A stretch of 64,000 nucleotides of DNA from Endozoicomonas sp. ISHI1 (GCF_024606225.1 NZ_JAGRPU010000027.1:1-64000); one strand, 5' to 3'. Counted from the first letter of the stretch, positions 25,387-35,682 are shown. Translations and numbers: made by a program. Notes: generated from the letters alone by a model not told the origin.

Positions 25387-26702
25387 GGAAGTTCTTTATT
25401 GCTGCTTTGCTGATGTTACCTCTGCCATTGTCGGCAGCCCAGGTCAATGATATTCGTGTCTGGCGTTCTCCTGATAAAACCCGTCTGGTCTTCGATGTCT
25501 CCAGTGAAGTGGCTCACTCGCAGTTCTTTCTGGACAACCCCCGAAGGCTGGTGCTGGATATTCGTGGCACTCAAAAAACTAAAAATGTAGCCAGTCCCCG
25601 TCTCGGTACCACCCCTATAAACAAGATTCGCTATGGTGTCAGAAATAAGAAAGACCTGCGCATTGTTTTGGACCTGAAAAATAAGGTCACCAGCAAAAGC
25701 TTCCTGCTTAAGCCCAATGCCACATACGGCTATCGTCTTGTGGTGGACCTCTTTGATGATTCGACAAAAACAGCAGGGCCGGTAAAAGAGCCCACTAAAA
25801 CTCCTTCTGCAAGAGATATTGTTGTGGCTATTGATGCCGGCCATGGTGGCGAAGATCCGGGGGCTCTGGCCTATGGTGGGGGGCATGAAAAAGTCGTCAC
25901 GCTGAACATTTCCAAAGACCTTGCTGCGCTGTTGAAAAAAGAGCCCGGCTTCGAGCCTGTTCTGGTGAGAACCGGAGACTACTACATTCCTCTGCGTGAA
26001 CGTGCTGCTATCGCTCGCAAAGCTGGAGCCGATCTGTTCATATCCATTCATGCTGATGCTTTTACCGATCCCCGTGCGAATGGTGCCTCGGTGTATGCCT
26101 TGTCCAGGGGGGGAGCGACCTCAGAGACTGCCCGCTGGCTTGCTCACAGGGCAAACTCGTCAGATCTGATTGGTGGTGAAGGGGGCATATCCCTGGGTGA
26201 CAAAGACGATATTCTGGCGGGTGTTTTGCTGGATCTCTCTATGACCTCAACGCTGTCTTCCAGTCTGGAAGTCGGTGACAGGGTGCTAAAGCATATTGGT
26301 ACGATTAATAGGTTGCACAAGGAGCAAGTGGAGCAGGCTGCATTTGTTGTTCTGAAGTCTCCCGATATTCCCTCGATCCTGGTGGAAACAGGCTTTATCT
26401 CCAACCCTAAAGAAGGGCGTAAACTGAAAACCCGAAACCATCAGCGTGCCATGGCCCGACAGATATACAAAGGAGTAAAAGGCTACTTTGTGAACAAACC
26501 TCCGCCCGGTACTCTGGTCTCCAGGCTTAAGGCTGAGGGTAAAATAGATACACGCCCGGACCAGTATGTGATTCAGGCCGGTGATACTTTGTCAGAGATT
26601 GCCAGTCGTTTTGATATCAGTCTGAGTTCATTGAAAACAGCCAATAATATCAGCCGATCAGATACGATCAGAACTGGACAGATGTTGGTTATTCCCAACT
26701 AA
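25371..26702 (+). CDS. amiB: N-acetylmuramoyl-L-alanine amidase, AmiB/AmiC type with LysM
   Basis: A 443-residue periplasmic septal murein hydrolase. A signal peptide (cleavage near LPLSAAQ) is followed by an AMIN domain (about 30-120) that binds peptidoglycan at the septum. The Amidase_3 domain (about 145-375) has zinc ligands in AIDAGHGGEDPG, the SIHADAF histidine and the catalytic Glu of LVETGFISNP. A C-terminal LysM domain begins YVIQAGDTLSEIA. LysM is a common addition in AmiB. Activation by EnvC-like factors is known for the family. Confidence 0.95.
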   Translation: MSSRIRKFFIAALLMLPLPLSAAQVNDIRVWRSPDKTRLVFDVSSEVAHSQFFLDNPRRLVLDIRGTQKTKNVASPRLGTTPINKIRYGVRNKKDLRIVLDLKNKVTSKSFLLKPNATYGYRLVVDLFDDSTKTAGPVKEPTKTPSARDIVVAIDAGHGGEDPGALAYGGGHEKVVTLNISKDLAALLKKEPGFEPVLVRTGDYYIPLRERAAIARKAGADLFISIHADAFTDPRANGASVYALSRGGATSETARWLAHRANSSDLIGGEGGISLGDKDDILAGVLLDLSMTSTLSSSLEVGDRVLKHIGTINRLHKEQVEQAAFVVLKSPDIPSILVETGFISNPKEGRKLKTRNHQRAMARQIYKGVKGYFVNKPPPGTLVSRLKAEGKIDTRPDQYVIQAGDTLSEIASRFDISLSSLKTANNISRSDTIRTGQMLVIPN

Positions 26703-26808
26703 AAGGCACCTGAAGAGAATGTCAGTCATGCTGACAGGCTAGTCAGTTCCTTCCCGGTTTTTTTCCCATAAAGTGTCATTATGTGAAAAATCCCGGGGGG
26801 AACCGGTT

Positions 26809-27750
26809 ATGCATTTGAGGGCGTTAGTTCACTCATTACCCACCCATCTGAACCAGTCATCATCCAATGACCTGTCGAACCGTGGTCAGGATAACCTTTT
26901 TAATGAGAACAACCGGGTCAATCGGCCTGGGTATCGGGTTTTCAGCGATACCTTTACCAAGCTGGATAGTCGGTCCATTGCCGAGTTTGAAAACCTGGCG
27001 TTTTCTCCCCCCGGCCTTGAGGAGCCTAAAGTCGATCTGTCAGATTTGCTGGAATCCTATGAGGTGATTACAGAGTACCCTGTTATTGATTTGGTCGTCA
27101 GAGGGGGGGCTGGACCTTCTGCACCCCGGTCTGTTGCTATCGGGCAACGTTTATTGATGCCTGAGCAGATTTGGAAGCAGAAAGAAGTACAAAGGGAGCT
27201 GGAAGCTCAGGAAAAAAAGCGCGGGCTGGCCGGCGAACCGGAAGTTCTGGCAGAACAGATAACAGAACAAAAAGAGCCGGAAGAAGCTCCAGTGATTGAT
27301 ACGCTGACCGGTATGCCTGTGAGAGAGCTTGAAAATAAAGTGTGGGAGTTTCTGTTCAAAGTAGTCGATACTCTGTCTCCGGCAGCAGGCAAAGTTAAGG
27401 GGGTCGTAACCGGTGTTGTCTCAGAGGAGAAGGTAGAACAGCTAAAGACAGGTCTTAAGAGCGTTCTGAAAAATCAGGTTGATTATGAAGTCAACGAAAA
27501 CATTGGACGGCGTATCCTGCAGATAGCGCAGATTTGTGGTTCTACCGGTCCATTATTGCCAGCATTGACATTGCTGGGGTACTCCACTCCGGGTTATCAG
27601 TTTATTCCGGCAATGCTGGCACTCTGGCGACTCAAGGATTTCAGGGAAGAGATTTCTGCGCTGTATTACGACCACAATGCCACACCTGCGCTGGTGGATC
27701 TTACCATTAGTTGGGTGCCAACTTTAGCGTTCAGTCTTTCAGGATTCTAA
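26809..27750 (+). CDS. Orphan protein inserted between amiB and mutL
   Basis: A 313-residue protein without signal peptide. Residues 1-90 are polar, with Asn and Ser stretches; residues 115-160 are charged and helical (KEVQRELEAQEKKRGL). The last 100 residues are hydrophobic, with segments ICGSTGPLLPALTLLGY and LVDLTISWVPTLAFSLSGF. I chose the ATG at 26809, preceded by a GGGGGG tract nine bases before; an in-frame GTG at 26773 adds 12 residues. In Pseudomonas amiB and mutL are adjacent, so this gene was probably gained here. No family recognised; the Asn/Ser-rich head recalls bacterial effectors, but this is weak. Confidence 0.7.
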   Translation: MHLRALVHSLPTHLNQSSSNDLSNRGQDNLFNENNRVNRPGYRVFSDTFTKLDSRSIAEFENLAFSPPGLEEPKVDLSDLLESYEVITEYPVIDLVVRGGAGPSAPRSVAIGQRLLMPEQIWKQKEVQRELEAQEKKRGLAGEPEVLAEQITEQKEPEEAPVIDTLTGMPVRELENKVWEFLFKVVDTLSPAAGKVKGVVTGVVSEEKVEQLKTGLKSVLKNQVDYEVNENIGRRILQIAQICGSTGPLLPALTLLGYSTPGYQFIPAMLALWRLKDFREEISALYYDHNATPALVDLTISWVPTLAFSLSGF

Positions 27751-27820
27751 CCACTTGGCAAAAGTTGATGGAGACTGATAGTCTTTCTGGCAATAAAACC
27801 GGACTGATTGACCTACCTCT

Positions 27821-29761
27821 ATGAAACCTATCCGTTTACTCGATACCCGCCTTGCTAACCAGATTGCTGCCGGTGAGGTGGTTGAACGTCCTGCATCGGT
27901 TGTTAAAGAACTGCTGGAAAACAGTCTTGATGCCGGCGCAAAACGAGTGAATGTCGAAGTAGAAAGTGGTGGTGTCAAATTAATCCGTATTCGTGATGAC
28001 GGACATGGCATTGCCAAAGATGATCTGGCATTAGCCCTGTCGAGACATGCAACCAGTAAGATTTCTGAACTGGAAGACCTGGAAGGTGTCGGCACCCTGG
28101 GCTTTCGTGGTGAAGCTCTGGCATCCATTAGTTCGGTTTCACGCTTAACATTAACGTCTCATGTTGATGGTCAGGAGTCGGGCTGGCAGGTTCGTTCGGA
28201 AGGGCGTGATATGGAAGCTGTTTTAAATCCAGCGCCCCACCCCGTGGGTACGACAATTGAAGTCAAGGATCTGTTTTTTAATACCCCTGCGCGGCGGAAA
28301 TTCCTGCGGACAGAAAAAACAGAGTTTTCCCATCTCGAAGAAGTCGTAAAACGTTTGGCCTTGTCCCGGTTTGATGTAGGGTTTGGTCTGAGGCATAACC
28401 AGCGCAGTATTCATCAACTAAGACCCTGCAGCACACAGGCTGAGAAAGATCGCCGGGTAGCGTCTCTCTGTGGACCAAAGTTTATTGAAAACTCGGTGAT
28501 TGTTGATGTCGAGGTTTCAGATCTAAAGCTTTGGGGCTGGGTAGGATTACCAACGTTTTCCCGTTCCAGCGCTGATCTTCAGTACTTCTTTGTTAACGGC
28601 CGGGTAATCAGAGATAAACTGGTCGCACATGCTGTGCGTCAAGCCTATCGTGATGTGCTTTATGGGGGTAGGCATCCAACCTTTGTCTTGTATCTTGAGC
28701 TTGATCCGGCGCAGGTGGATGTTAACGTTCACCCAACCAAGCACGAGGTCCGATTCAGGGATGGTCGAACAGTCCATAACTTCCTGTTCAGTACGTTGCA
28801 TCGTGCTCTGGGACAAGTGTCTCCAGAAGATCAACTGCCTTCAGCGGCTCTGTCTTTACAGCCCAAAAGCCAAGCCTCAGGCATTGAAGGTGGCGAATTC
28901 AAGAGTCAGGAAAGTATGAAGCTGTCCCCGGCTCCAGCCAGTGCCTCCTTTTCTTATAGTGCAGCTTCCGGGCAGCCGTCAGCGTTTTCAGGTGCAAGAC
29001 AAGCAAGAGAAACACCTCTGCCAGATCAAATTCAGAAGCAGATTCAGGCATACGGTGAGCTTTATGCTTCAGGTGCCACGGAGCGAAGCTCTCTTCAGGA
29101 AGATCAGCCCTCAGCCATCAATGATACTCCAGCCGAACAGTCTACCTCCGTAAATCTGCCAGAACAGACAGCAGATATCCCACCCCTGGGCTATGCCATA
29201 GCACAACTGAAAGGTATTTATATTCTCTCTGAGAACGAGCAGGGGATGATTCTGGTCGACATGCATGCTGCTCACGAACGCATTACTTATGAACGGATGA
29301 AAATTTCCTGGCATGCCGATGGTATTAAAGCCCAGCCTCTGTTGGTACCAAAATCAATTGCTGTCAGTGATCGTGAGGCGACCTGTGCCGAAGAAAATTA
29401 TGAGTACTTCAAACAGCTTGGATTGGCGCTTGAGCGAATGGGACCAGAAACACTTTTGGTGCGTCAGTTGCCGGTTATGCTTCACAATGCTGATGTAGAA
29501 AAGCTGGTCCGTGATGTGCTTTCAGATCTGATGCAGCACGGTGACAGTGATCGTGTGGAAAGTCAGATAAATGAGGTACTGGCCACCATGGCCTGTCATG
29601 GTTCAGTACGAGCTAATCGTCGTCTTTCAACCGAAGAAATGAATGCTCTGCTCAGGGACATGGAGCGGACAGAACGCAGCGGACAGTGTAACCATGGAAG
29701 ACCCACCTGGACCTTATTGACACTGGATCAGCTGGACAAACTGTTTTTGCGAGGGCGCTAA
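27821..29761 (+). CDS. mutL: DNA mismatch repair protein MutL
   Basis: A 646-residue GHKL ATPase that links MutS to downstream repair steps. N-terminal motifs: [21 protein letters not shown] and [14 protein letters not shown] variable linker (about 340-450) is rich in Gln, Ser and Ala. The C-terminal dimerisation domain has [13 protein letters not shown] and [11 protein letters not shown]. It precedes miaA in the usual gammaproteobacterial order, here separated by an autotransporter gene. Confidence 0.97.
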   Translation: MKPIRLLDTRLANQIAAGEVVERPASVVKELLENSLDAGAKRVNVEVESGGVKLIRIRDDGHGIAKDDLALALSRHATSKISELEDLEGVGTLGFRGEALASISSVSRLTLTSHVDGQESGWQVRSEGRDMEAVLNPAPHPVGTTIEVKDLFFNTPARRKFLRTEKTEFSHLEEVVKRLALSRFDVGFGLRHNQRSIHQLRPCSTQAEKDRRVASLCGPKFIENSVIVDVEVSDLKLWGWVGLPTFSRSSADLQYFFVNGRVIRDKLVAHAVRQAYRDVLYGGRHPTFVLYLELDPAQVDVNVHPTKHEVRFRDGRTVHNFLFSTLHRALGQVSPEDQLPSAALSLQPKSQASGIEGGEFKSQESMKLSPAPASASFSYSAASGQPSAFSGARQARETPLPDQIQKQIQAYGELYASGATERSSLQEDQPSAINDTPAEQSTSVNLPEQTADIPPLGYAIAQLKGIYILSENEQGMILVDMHAAHERITYERMKISWHADGIKAQPLLVPKSIAVSDREATCAEENYEYFKQLGLALERMGPETLLVRQLPVMLHNADVEKLVRDVLSDLMQHGDSDRVESQINEVLATMACHGSVRANRRLSTEEMNALLRDMERTERSGQCNHGRPTWTLLTLDQLDKLFLRGR

Positions 29762-29796
29762 TTTACCCTGGAGCCAGTGTATCCGCCAGGAAAGCA

Positions 29797-29865
29797 GGGC
29801 TGTCTGACTATCCTTTCCGCTCCAACAAATCATCCACGGCCTTTGACAGAATAACCAGACAGCCC
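29797..29865. other. Inverted repeat after mutL
   Basis: GGGCTGTCTG at 29797-29806 pairs with CAGACAGCCC at 29856-29865 across a 49-base loop, between convergent mutL and the autotransporter gene. It could be a structured 3' end. Confidence 0.4.
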
Positions 29866-29885
29866 AATTCGAGAAAACTCTGACT

Positions 29886-31778
29886 TTAGATGGACCAGGA
29901 TATACCTAGTTGCAGGGCCTGATAATCTGTCTGATAGTCATCTGCCTTGCTGAACTGGTAGCTGCCGTAAATTTCCATATCGGCTGTCAGGCTGTGCCCC
30001 ACTCTCACCTTCATTCGCCAGGCATCGTTGCTAGTGATATCAGCGGGTAGATAGGCCGTACGGCGAGCTATTTTCTGTCGCAGGTCAATGGTTCTCAGGT
30101 CGTCATCATTGAGATCCTTGTTGTAATCAACCTGAATGCCCAGACGCGTTCTGTCGTTAATGGCATCCAGAAAAACACCTGCTGCTGCATTCTTGAAGTC
30201 CAGCTCCTGATCCCCGAATACCATGGAAGAGAGATTGTTTCCGGATTCGGTAAAGCCATCTACTGATGATTTATGATAACTGGCGGATACGACGGGGCCT
30301 GCTTTTATATTGCCATTGTCGTAAAGTGCATAGCCCGTATCCAGTGTTAATCCATAGAGCTTACCTGTAGTGGAGCTACTTTCTTTACGTGTCAGGGCAC
30401 CTAAACGGAAACCACGCTTATTTTTATAATCGAGGTCGAAATAGTTCACTGCCGCATTGGAAAACAACCTTTCTCCCTGGTAACTTGCAAAAAGACTGCC
30501 GCCGAAACTGTCGGTTTTATAGTTGGATTGCTCGGGTGTGTATCGAGTTTCAGCACCCTGTATGGCGATACCCAGCCTGAGTGCTTCTGTCAATTGGTAG
30601 TGCAGGCCCGCATGGATGACATAGCCCTTGTTGTTATTGGCTTTCCTGCCAACAGCGTCATAAATCTGGTTTTCTACTCCGGCTCCGCCGCCAAAAAATG
30701 ACAAGGTGCCTGATTCCGCGTCTTTCCAGCGATGCTGTGCCAGTTCATTGAAAATATTGTTATCCAGTGTGGCTGAGTGAGAGTCTGCAATTCTTGGCAA
30801 GCCGCCGACTTCGGTGGCCCCCCTGATGGCCGACAAAATATAATCGCTGCCTATTTTGTGCATGACGCTGGAGGGGTGCAGGCCATCCCAGAATATTGAC
30901 TTCTGTGCAACCCCCGTTGTGATGCGTTCTCTCTGGTCTCCCCCCTGATCAGGCGCTCTGCATGGGACGCCAATTGGCTCACCCTTAACCATACAGGTGA
31001 TATCGGTATTTTCAGAGGAAAGATCAATGAAACCGAAGGCTGCCGCGTTATCAGACACCTCTGTAACCAGACCAGACAGATTCATATAGAAGATATTGGC
31101 ACTGGACTTTTGGAGCTCTGTGAGGACGGCGTCATCAATCGCTTTACTGGCCATACTGAGTTGGTCACGGGTGCCAGATAACTCACGCTCTCCTCCTGGT
31201 GTTTCTCCAAGATTGGGAACATTGAGCAAAACGATATAACGAGCGCCATAGCTTTGGAGAGCATTGACACTGCCCACCATGTTTTGAGCAACTTCCCGGG
31301 GTGTCCGAAGCTGATGCACCACAAATACCACATCATTGCTGCCTCCCAAAACCATGTACATGGCTTTTTTATCTGCCTGCCCCTGGTTTCTCATGAAGAA
31401 GGTATTTTGCTTTTGAGCCTGGAAAAATTGCTCTGGATTTAATGGCGTGTACGGGCTGTCAGACGTGATTGATAAAAGAATTTCCTCACTGGAGTTGCCA
31501 CTCACGGCAAAGTTATTGCCACCCGTCACAGAAGGGCTAAGATCAAGCCTCATTGTGCCGGCAATATTCTGATTGTATAAAGTTTTGTCTGAGAAAGTGA
31601 GTGGGAACAAACGCCCGGAAAAAGGGATTTTCAGGTTGCCGGTATCTGAGATACTGTCCCCAAAACTAAAAAACTGACTATAAAGTTCATTTGCATTTAC
31701 AGGGGATAGCGTTAAAGAAAGAGCTGCTGCTGAAAGTACTTTTCGGTAAGAGGGCTTTAAAAACGGGACTGCTTTCAT
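29886..31778 (-). CDS. GDSL-lipase autotransporter (type V secreted esterase)
   Basis: A 630-residue protein. Signal peptide to about residue 29 (LTLSPVNA). The passenger is a GDSL/SGNH hydrolase with nucleophile Ser42 in FSFGDSISDTGN, the GGSNDV block and the catalytic Asp/His in WDGLHPSSVMHK. From about residue 355 a 12-strand autotransporter barrel follows, with alternating aromatic strands and the end YQALQLGISWSI. It resembles EstA/EstP-type esterases displayed on the cell surface. It lies between mutL and miaA against the direction of transcription, so it has its own promoter and is probably an insertion relative to Pseudomonas. Confidence 0.9.
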   Translation of the reverse strand: MKAVPFLKPSYRKVLSAAALSLTLSPVNANELYSQFFSFGDSISDTGNLKIPFSGRLFPLTFSDKTLYNQNIAGTMRLDLSPSVTGGNNFAVSGNSSEEILLSITSDSPYTPLNPEQFFQAQKQNTFFMRNQGQADKKAMYMVLGGSNDVVFVVHQLRTPREVAQNMVGSVNALQSYGARYIVLLNVPNLGETPGGERELSGTRDQLSMASKAIDDAVLTELQKSSANIFYMNLSGLVTEVSDNAAAFGFIDLSSENTDITCMVKGEPIGVPCRAPDQGGDQRERITTGVAQKSIFWDGLHPSSVMHKIGSDYILSAIRGATEVGGLPRIADSHSATLDNNIFNELAQHRWKDAESGTLSFFGGGAGVENQIYDAVGRKANNNKGYVIHAGLHYQLTEALRLGIAIQGAETRYTPEQSNYKTDSFGGSLFASYQGERLFSNAAVNYFDLDYKNKRGFRLGALTRKESSSTTGKLYGLTLDTGYALYDNGNIKAGPVVSASYHKSSVDGFTESGNNLSSMVFGDQELDFKNAAAGVFLDAINDRTRLGIQVDYNKDLNDDDLRTIDLRQKIARRTAYLPADITSNDAWRMKVRVGHSLTADMEIYGSYQFSKADDYQTDYQALQLGISWSI

Positions 31779-31840
31779 GATAAACCTGTTTTTCGATCAG
31801 TTGGCGTCGGTCATTCCATTGTTCCTGTGCTCCAATTAAA

Positions 31841-31924
31841 CTAAGGGTCTGTTCGAGAATAGACTGCCTTACTGTGGTGGCAACAAATTGCTAAAAAATT
31901 TTTGCCATCCCCGGTCAGGTTCGC
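31841..31924. repeat. Degenerate, internally deleted copy of the palindromic element
   Basis: CGAGAATAGACTGCCTTACT and the following bases align with the left part of the element at 9837-10002, and CCGGTCAGGTTC at the right resembles its other end. The ends no longer pair well. It lies between the divergent autotransporter gene and miaA. Confidence 0.55.
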
Positions 31925-32025
31925 GGAACTCTTTCATAAATTTCCAGTCTATAGCTTTTGAACCCGGGAACGCTTCAGGTACACTCGGCTACCCGTTTTT
32001 CTAATAACGCTTTATTTTTCTGTTT

Positions 32026-32997
32026 ATGGCATCCGAACCGAGTACACAGAGGGTCTCTTCTGAAGAAAAACTGCCACCGGCTATTTTCCTGATGGGGCCC
32101 ACTGCATCCGGCAAAACCGATCTGGCTATCCAGCTGGCAGAGCAACTTCCCTGTGAGTTGATCAGTGTTGATTCGGCACTGGTCTACAAGGGCATGGATA
32201 TAGGAACAGCTAAGCCCTCTGCGCAGGAGCTGGCTCAGGCTCCTCATCGGTTGATTGATATCCGGGATCCTTCCGAGCCTTATTCTGCAGCTGACTTTCG
32301 TAAGGATGCTCTCAGGGAAATGACGGAAATTACTAATAAGGGAAACATACCTCTTCTTGTGGGAGGTACCATGCTTTATTTCAAGGCGCTTCGGGATGGT
32401 TTGGCACCCCTGCCAGCCGCGGATCCTGAAATCAGGGAAATATTGATGGGCAGGGCAGAGTCTGAGGGCTGGCAGGCGCTTCATGAAGAGCTTCAGAGTG
32501 TCGACCCTGTAGCCGCACTTCGTATTAAAGCAACGGATACTCAGCGCCTGCAAAGGGCACTGGAAGTCTATTATGCGACAGGTAAGGTACTTTCCCGTTG
32601 GCATCTGGAGCAACAAGCCAGTCGACTGCCATACAATGTAGTCAATCTGGCTATTGCTCCCAAGGATCGATCAATACTTCATCAGCGCATTGAAACCCGT
32701 TTCAGGCTGATGCTGGAGCACAACTTTATGGATGAAGTCAGGGCTCTTTATGAGAGGGAAGATCTGGATATTTCACTGCCTTCCATCAGAGCGGTGGGTT
32801 ATCGCCAGGTCTGGGGATATCTTGAAGGGGAGATGGATTACTCCACCATGGTGGAAAAAGGAGTGGTCGCTACCCGGCAACTGGCCAAGCGACAGTTGAC
32901 CTGGCTCAGAAGCTGGCCCGATATACACTGGCTGGACAGTACGTCGGAAAACCGGTTAGAAGAAGCCTTAAAATGGCTGAAGCCCGTCCTCAAATAA
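32026..32997 (+). CDS. miaA: tRNA dimethylallyltransferase MiaA
   Basis: A 323-residue enzyme that adds the isopentenyl group to A37 of UNN-reading tRNAs. Motifs: P-loop [58 protein letters not shown] and the C-terminal [14 protein letters not shown] followed by [14 protein letters not shown]. hfq follows downstream, as in most gammaproteobacteria. Confidence 0.97.
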   Translation: MASEPSTQRVSSEEKLPPAIFLMGPTASGKTDLAIQLAEQLPCELISVDSALVYKGMDIGTAKPSAQELAQAPHRLIDIRDPSEPYSAADFRKDALREMTEITNKGNIPLLVGGTMLYFKALRDGLAPLPAADPEIREILMGRAESEGWQALHEELQSVDPVAALRIKATDTQRLQRALEVYYATGKVLSRWHLEQQASRLPYNVVNLAIAPKDRSILHQRIETRFRLMLEHNFMDEVRALYEREDLDISLPSIRAVGYRQVWGYLEGEMDYSTMVEKGVVATRQLAKRQLTWLRSWPDIHWLDSTSENRLEEALKWLKPVLK

Positions 32998-33305
32998 GGA
33001 ATAATAAGAAGTGTGATTTCTGTATAACTCTTCTGGCCCCGGCTTTGTATTGGTTACATCATTGACAAAGTGTATTGGAAAAGGCTGGTACGTGAGCACC
33101 TGCAATAGTTTCTGCAGGTCCGGTATGAGTAGCTAGTATTACCTATTGATGGCAGTGCGGGGCTTCGCTTACTGTTGCCCGGCTGAATTTCTGGGCTGTA
33201 CACAGATTGAACAATCAGGTACTGGCACTGCCGGTCGAGCGAATAGCCCAACTAGAAGTGAACAAAGGCTATTCAAAAACCCGAGAATTAATAAGGAGTA
33301 CAGAA
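32998..33305. other. Intergenic region between miaA and hfq
   Basis: About 308 bp, longer than in E. coli (where miaA and hfq are close), so hfq may have its own promoter here. A TTGACA occurs at 33062-33067 but lacks a good -10 at the right distance. No RNA gene seen. Confidence 0.4.
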
Positions 33306-33563
33306 ATGTCAAAAGGGCATTCTCTACAAGACCCTTACCTTAATGTGCTGCGTAAAGAGCGCGTGCCGGTTTCCATTTACCTGGTAAACGGCATCAAACT
33401 CCAGGGACAGATCGAATCATTCGATCAGTTCGTAATCCTTCTGAAAAACACTGTTAGCCAGATGGTTTACAAGCACGCAGTATCAACTGTAGTGCCAAGC
33501 CGTCCGGTACGTCTGCCGATGCAGGGGCAGGAAGGCATGGCCGAGCACGACGAGCAAGAATGA
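33306..33563 (+). CDS. hfq: RNA chaperone Hfq
   Basis: An 85-residue hexameric Sm-like protein that pairs small RNAs with mRNAs. The Sm1 region has [20 protein letters not shown] and [15 protein letters not shown]; the Sm2 motif is [13 protein letters not shown] chose the ATG at 33306, seven bases after AAGGAG; an upstream in-frame start would add 33 residues not found in the family. A clear terminator follows. Confidence 0.98.
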   Translation: MSKGHSLQDPYLNVLRKERVPVSIYLVNGIKLQGQIESFDQFVILLKNTVSQMVYKHAVSTVVPSRPVRLPMQGQEGMAEHDEQE

Positions 33564-33583
33564 ACTTTTTGCTGGTTGATTAG

Positions 33584-33606
33584 AAGGCGCTTTCGTAGCG
33601 CCTTTT
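33584..33606 (+). terminator. Rho-independent terminator after hfq
   Basis: AAGGCGCT (33584-33591) pairs perfectly with AGCGCCTT (33597-33604) across a 5-base loop, ending in a short T-run. Confidence 0.85.
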
Positions 33607-33922
33607 GACGTTTAAGAGTTTTATAAACACTGCGTCTACGATTGAAGCATTTTCCACTATGAACAGTGTCATATGGAAGAAACAGCTGTGTAGAACAATA
33701 ATCGGGCGGTATACTGACACGCTGGCAGCTTGTTTTTAACGAATAATTCAGATCGTTTAATACTCTCTGCTGCGTAAATGAATGGTTCCGGTCGCAGTTA
33801 GCAGCCATAAGAGAAACATTGTCGTCCTGCCATAATGCCATCTGGTCTTGAGTCATCCGGGAACGACGTCTGCTTTATGGTTACTGGTTCCTTGTGAAAG
33901 AAAATAATTTCAGGAGTTCTGT
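33607..33922. other. Intergenic region before hflX
   Basis: About 315 bp between the hfq terminator and hflX. The terminator implies a separate hflX promoter here, but I cannot fix its position. A CAGGAG ribosome site precedes hflX. No RNA gene or repeat seen. Confidence 0.4.
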
Positions 33923-35212
33923 TTGTTTTTTGAACGCCATGAAGGTGGTGAAAGTGCAATCCTTGTTCATCCGGATATGAGTGAAGACAAGGAACGGGAA
34001 GATCCGCAGGAATTTATGGAGCTGGTTCGTTCCGCTGGTGTTGAAACTCTGGCTTTTATCACAGTGAACGTGCGGTCTCCTTCTCCCCGCTATTTTGTGG
34101 GTCCTGGCAAAGTTGAAGAAATCCGTCAATCCGTGTTTCAGCAAAGGGCTGAAGTTGTTCTGTTTAATCACGCTTTGTCGCCTAGTCAGGCAAGAAACCT
34201 TGAAAAAGAGCTGGAATGCCGTGTCATCGACCGCACCGGACTGATTCTGGATATTTTTGCTCAGCGTGCCAGAACCTTTGAGGGTAAGCTGCAGGTTGAA
34301 TTGGCTCAGCTTGAATACATGAGTACCCGTCTGATCCGTGGCTGGACTCACCTGGAGAGGCAGAAAGGGGGTATTGGTCTGCGGGGGCCGGGTGAGACCC
34401 AGTTGGAGACTGACCGCAGATTGCTGAGGGCGAGAATTAAGAGCATTACCCGCCGATTGGAAAAAGTTCGTAAGCAGCGTGCTCAGGGGCGCCGTTCCCG
34501 AAAGAGGGCAGAAGTGCCGCAGGTTTCTCTGGTGGGTTATACCAACACAGGCAAATCTACATTATTCAATAGCATGACTCAGTCGGATGTTTATGCGCAG
34601 GATCAGTTGTTTGCCACACTGGACCCAACCTTGAGAAGGCTGGATCTTGCCGATCTGGGGCCGGTGATTTTGGCGGATACGGTAGGATTTATTCGACACC
34701 TGCCTCATAAGCTGGTCGAAGCCTTTCGGGCGACTCTGGAAGAAACCCGTCAGGCAGATTTGCTGTTGCATGTGATCGATGCTCATGATCCGGAACGTCT
34801 GGAAAACATCAGGGAAGTGCATGAGGTTCTCAAAGAAATTGATGCCAATGAAGTACCTGCACTGCAGATTTATAACAAGATTGATCTGCTGGCTGAGGTA
34901 ACGCCTAAAATCCAGCGTGATGATAATGGGCGACCTGAAAGGGTCTGGGTCTCTGCAAAAGACGGTGTGGGTCTGGAGTTAATCGAAAAGGCTATTACCG
35001 AATTGCTGGGCGATGATATGGTTCAGGGGCGTCTGCTGCTGAGGGCTGCCCAAGGAAAAGTGAGAGCACGTTTGTACCAAATGGGTGCCATTCAGTCAGA
35101 AGAGTATTCTGACAATGGTGAGCTCTTGCTGGCTATCCGTATGCCCAGAAGTGACTTTGACCGTGTCGCTAAACAGGAAGGGTTGCAGGCAGATTGCCTG
35201 ATAGAAGGGTAG
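33923..35212 (+). CDS. hflX: Ribosome-associated GTPase HflX
   Basis: A 429-residue GTPase that splits stalled or stressed ribosomes. The N-terminal domain (SPRYFVGPGKVEEI, LSPSQARNLEKEL) and the Gly-rich link KGGIGLRGPGETQLETDRR are followed by the G domain: GYTNTGKSTLFN (G1), DTVGFIRHLPHKLVEAF (G3) and NKIDLL (G4). The start codon is TTG with AGGAG six bases upstream; the start MFFERH matches the family. Confidence 0.96.
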   Translation: MFFERHEGGESAILVHPDMSEDKEREDPQEFMELVRSAGVETLAFITVNVRSPSPRYFVGPGKVEEIRQSVFQQRAEVVLFNHALSPSQARNLEKELECRVIDRTGLILDIFAQRARTFEGKLQVELAQLEYMSTRLIRGWTHLERQKGGIGLRGPGETQLETDRRLLRARIKSITRRLEKVRKQRAQGRRSRKRAEVPQVSLVGYTNTGKSTLFNSMTQSDVYAQDQLFATLDPTLRRLDLADLGPVILADTVGFIRHLPHKLVEAFRATLEETRQADLLLHVIDAHDPERLENIREVHEVLKEIDANEVPALQIYNKIDLLAEVTPKIQRDDNGRPERVWVSAKDGVGLELIEKAITELLGDDMVQGRLLLRAAQGKVRARLYQMGAIQSEEYSDNGELLLAIRMPRSDFDRVAKQEGLQADCLIEG

Positions 35213-35682
35213 GATTATTGTTACCGAATAGTCAGTGATGTGTCAGGAAGATGCGGTGATTACTAATATGAGCTTGCACTTCCTGCTGTCCAAACTCTAC
35301 AATCTGGCCTAGGAGTCCTGTCAGACCTGAGATAATTTCATACTCGAAAGCTTGAGTTAGACAGGCTCCCGGAACGACACAACTGGTCTGTATCCGAAAG
35401 TCGTGGTGTTGGAAAAGTGCTGAATATTCACTCTTCCAGTCAAGCCTTCGGGGATCACGACCGGGGAGACAATACGCCTGTCCGGGCAAGGTCACGTTCA
35501 CAGATCTGTCAGGCCGATCGCCTTATGGGTTTTTTTGTACTGTTGTAAAGAGAATAACCCTGTCGTGATGGCGAGGATCAGCTTTACAGCAAAATAGTTT
35601 GCTCACAGAGCCAGTTTGGACCATCCAAGTCCTGACGCATCAGCTGGGCAGAGAATTCGTTACTGACTCTACGGAGACATAT
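35213..35682. other. Long gap between hflX and hflK
   Basis: About 470 bp where Pseudomonas has a short gap. It holds a possible leftward small gene (35232-35501) and the hflK leader with a GGAG site at 35673-35676. No terminator or repeat is clear. Confidence 0.5.
35232..35501 (-). CDS. Possible 89-residue orphan protein
   Basis: An open frame (GTG start, no strong ribosome site) encoding a soluble protein with segments CLPGRDPRRLDWKSEY and GLLGQIVEFGQQEVQAHI. Its residue composition looks protein-like and it fills an otherwise unexplained gap, but I recognise no family. It could be a chance frame or a gene remnant. Confidence 0.3.
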   Translation of the reverse strand: MNVTLPGQAYCLPGRDPRRLDWKSEYSALFQHHDFRIQTSCVVPGACLTQAFEYEIISGLTGLLGQIVEFGQQEVQAHISNHRIFLTHH

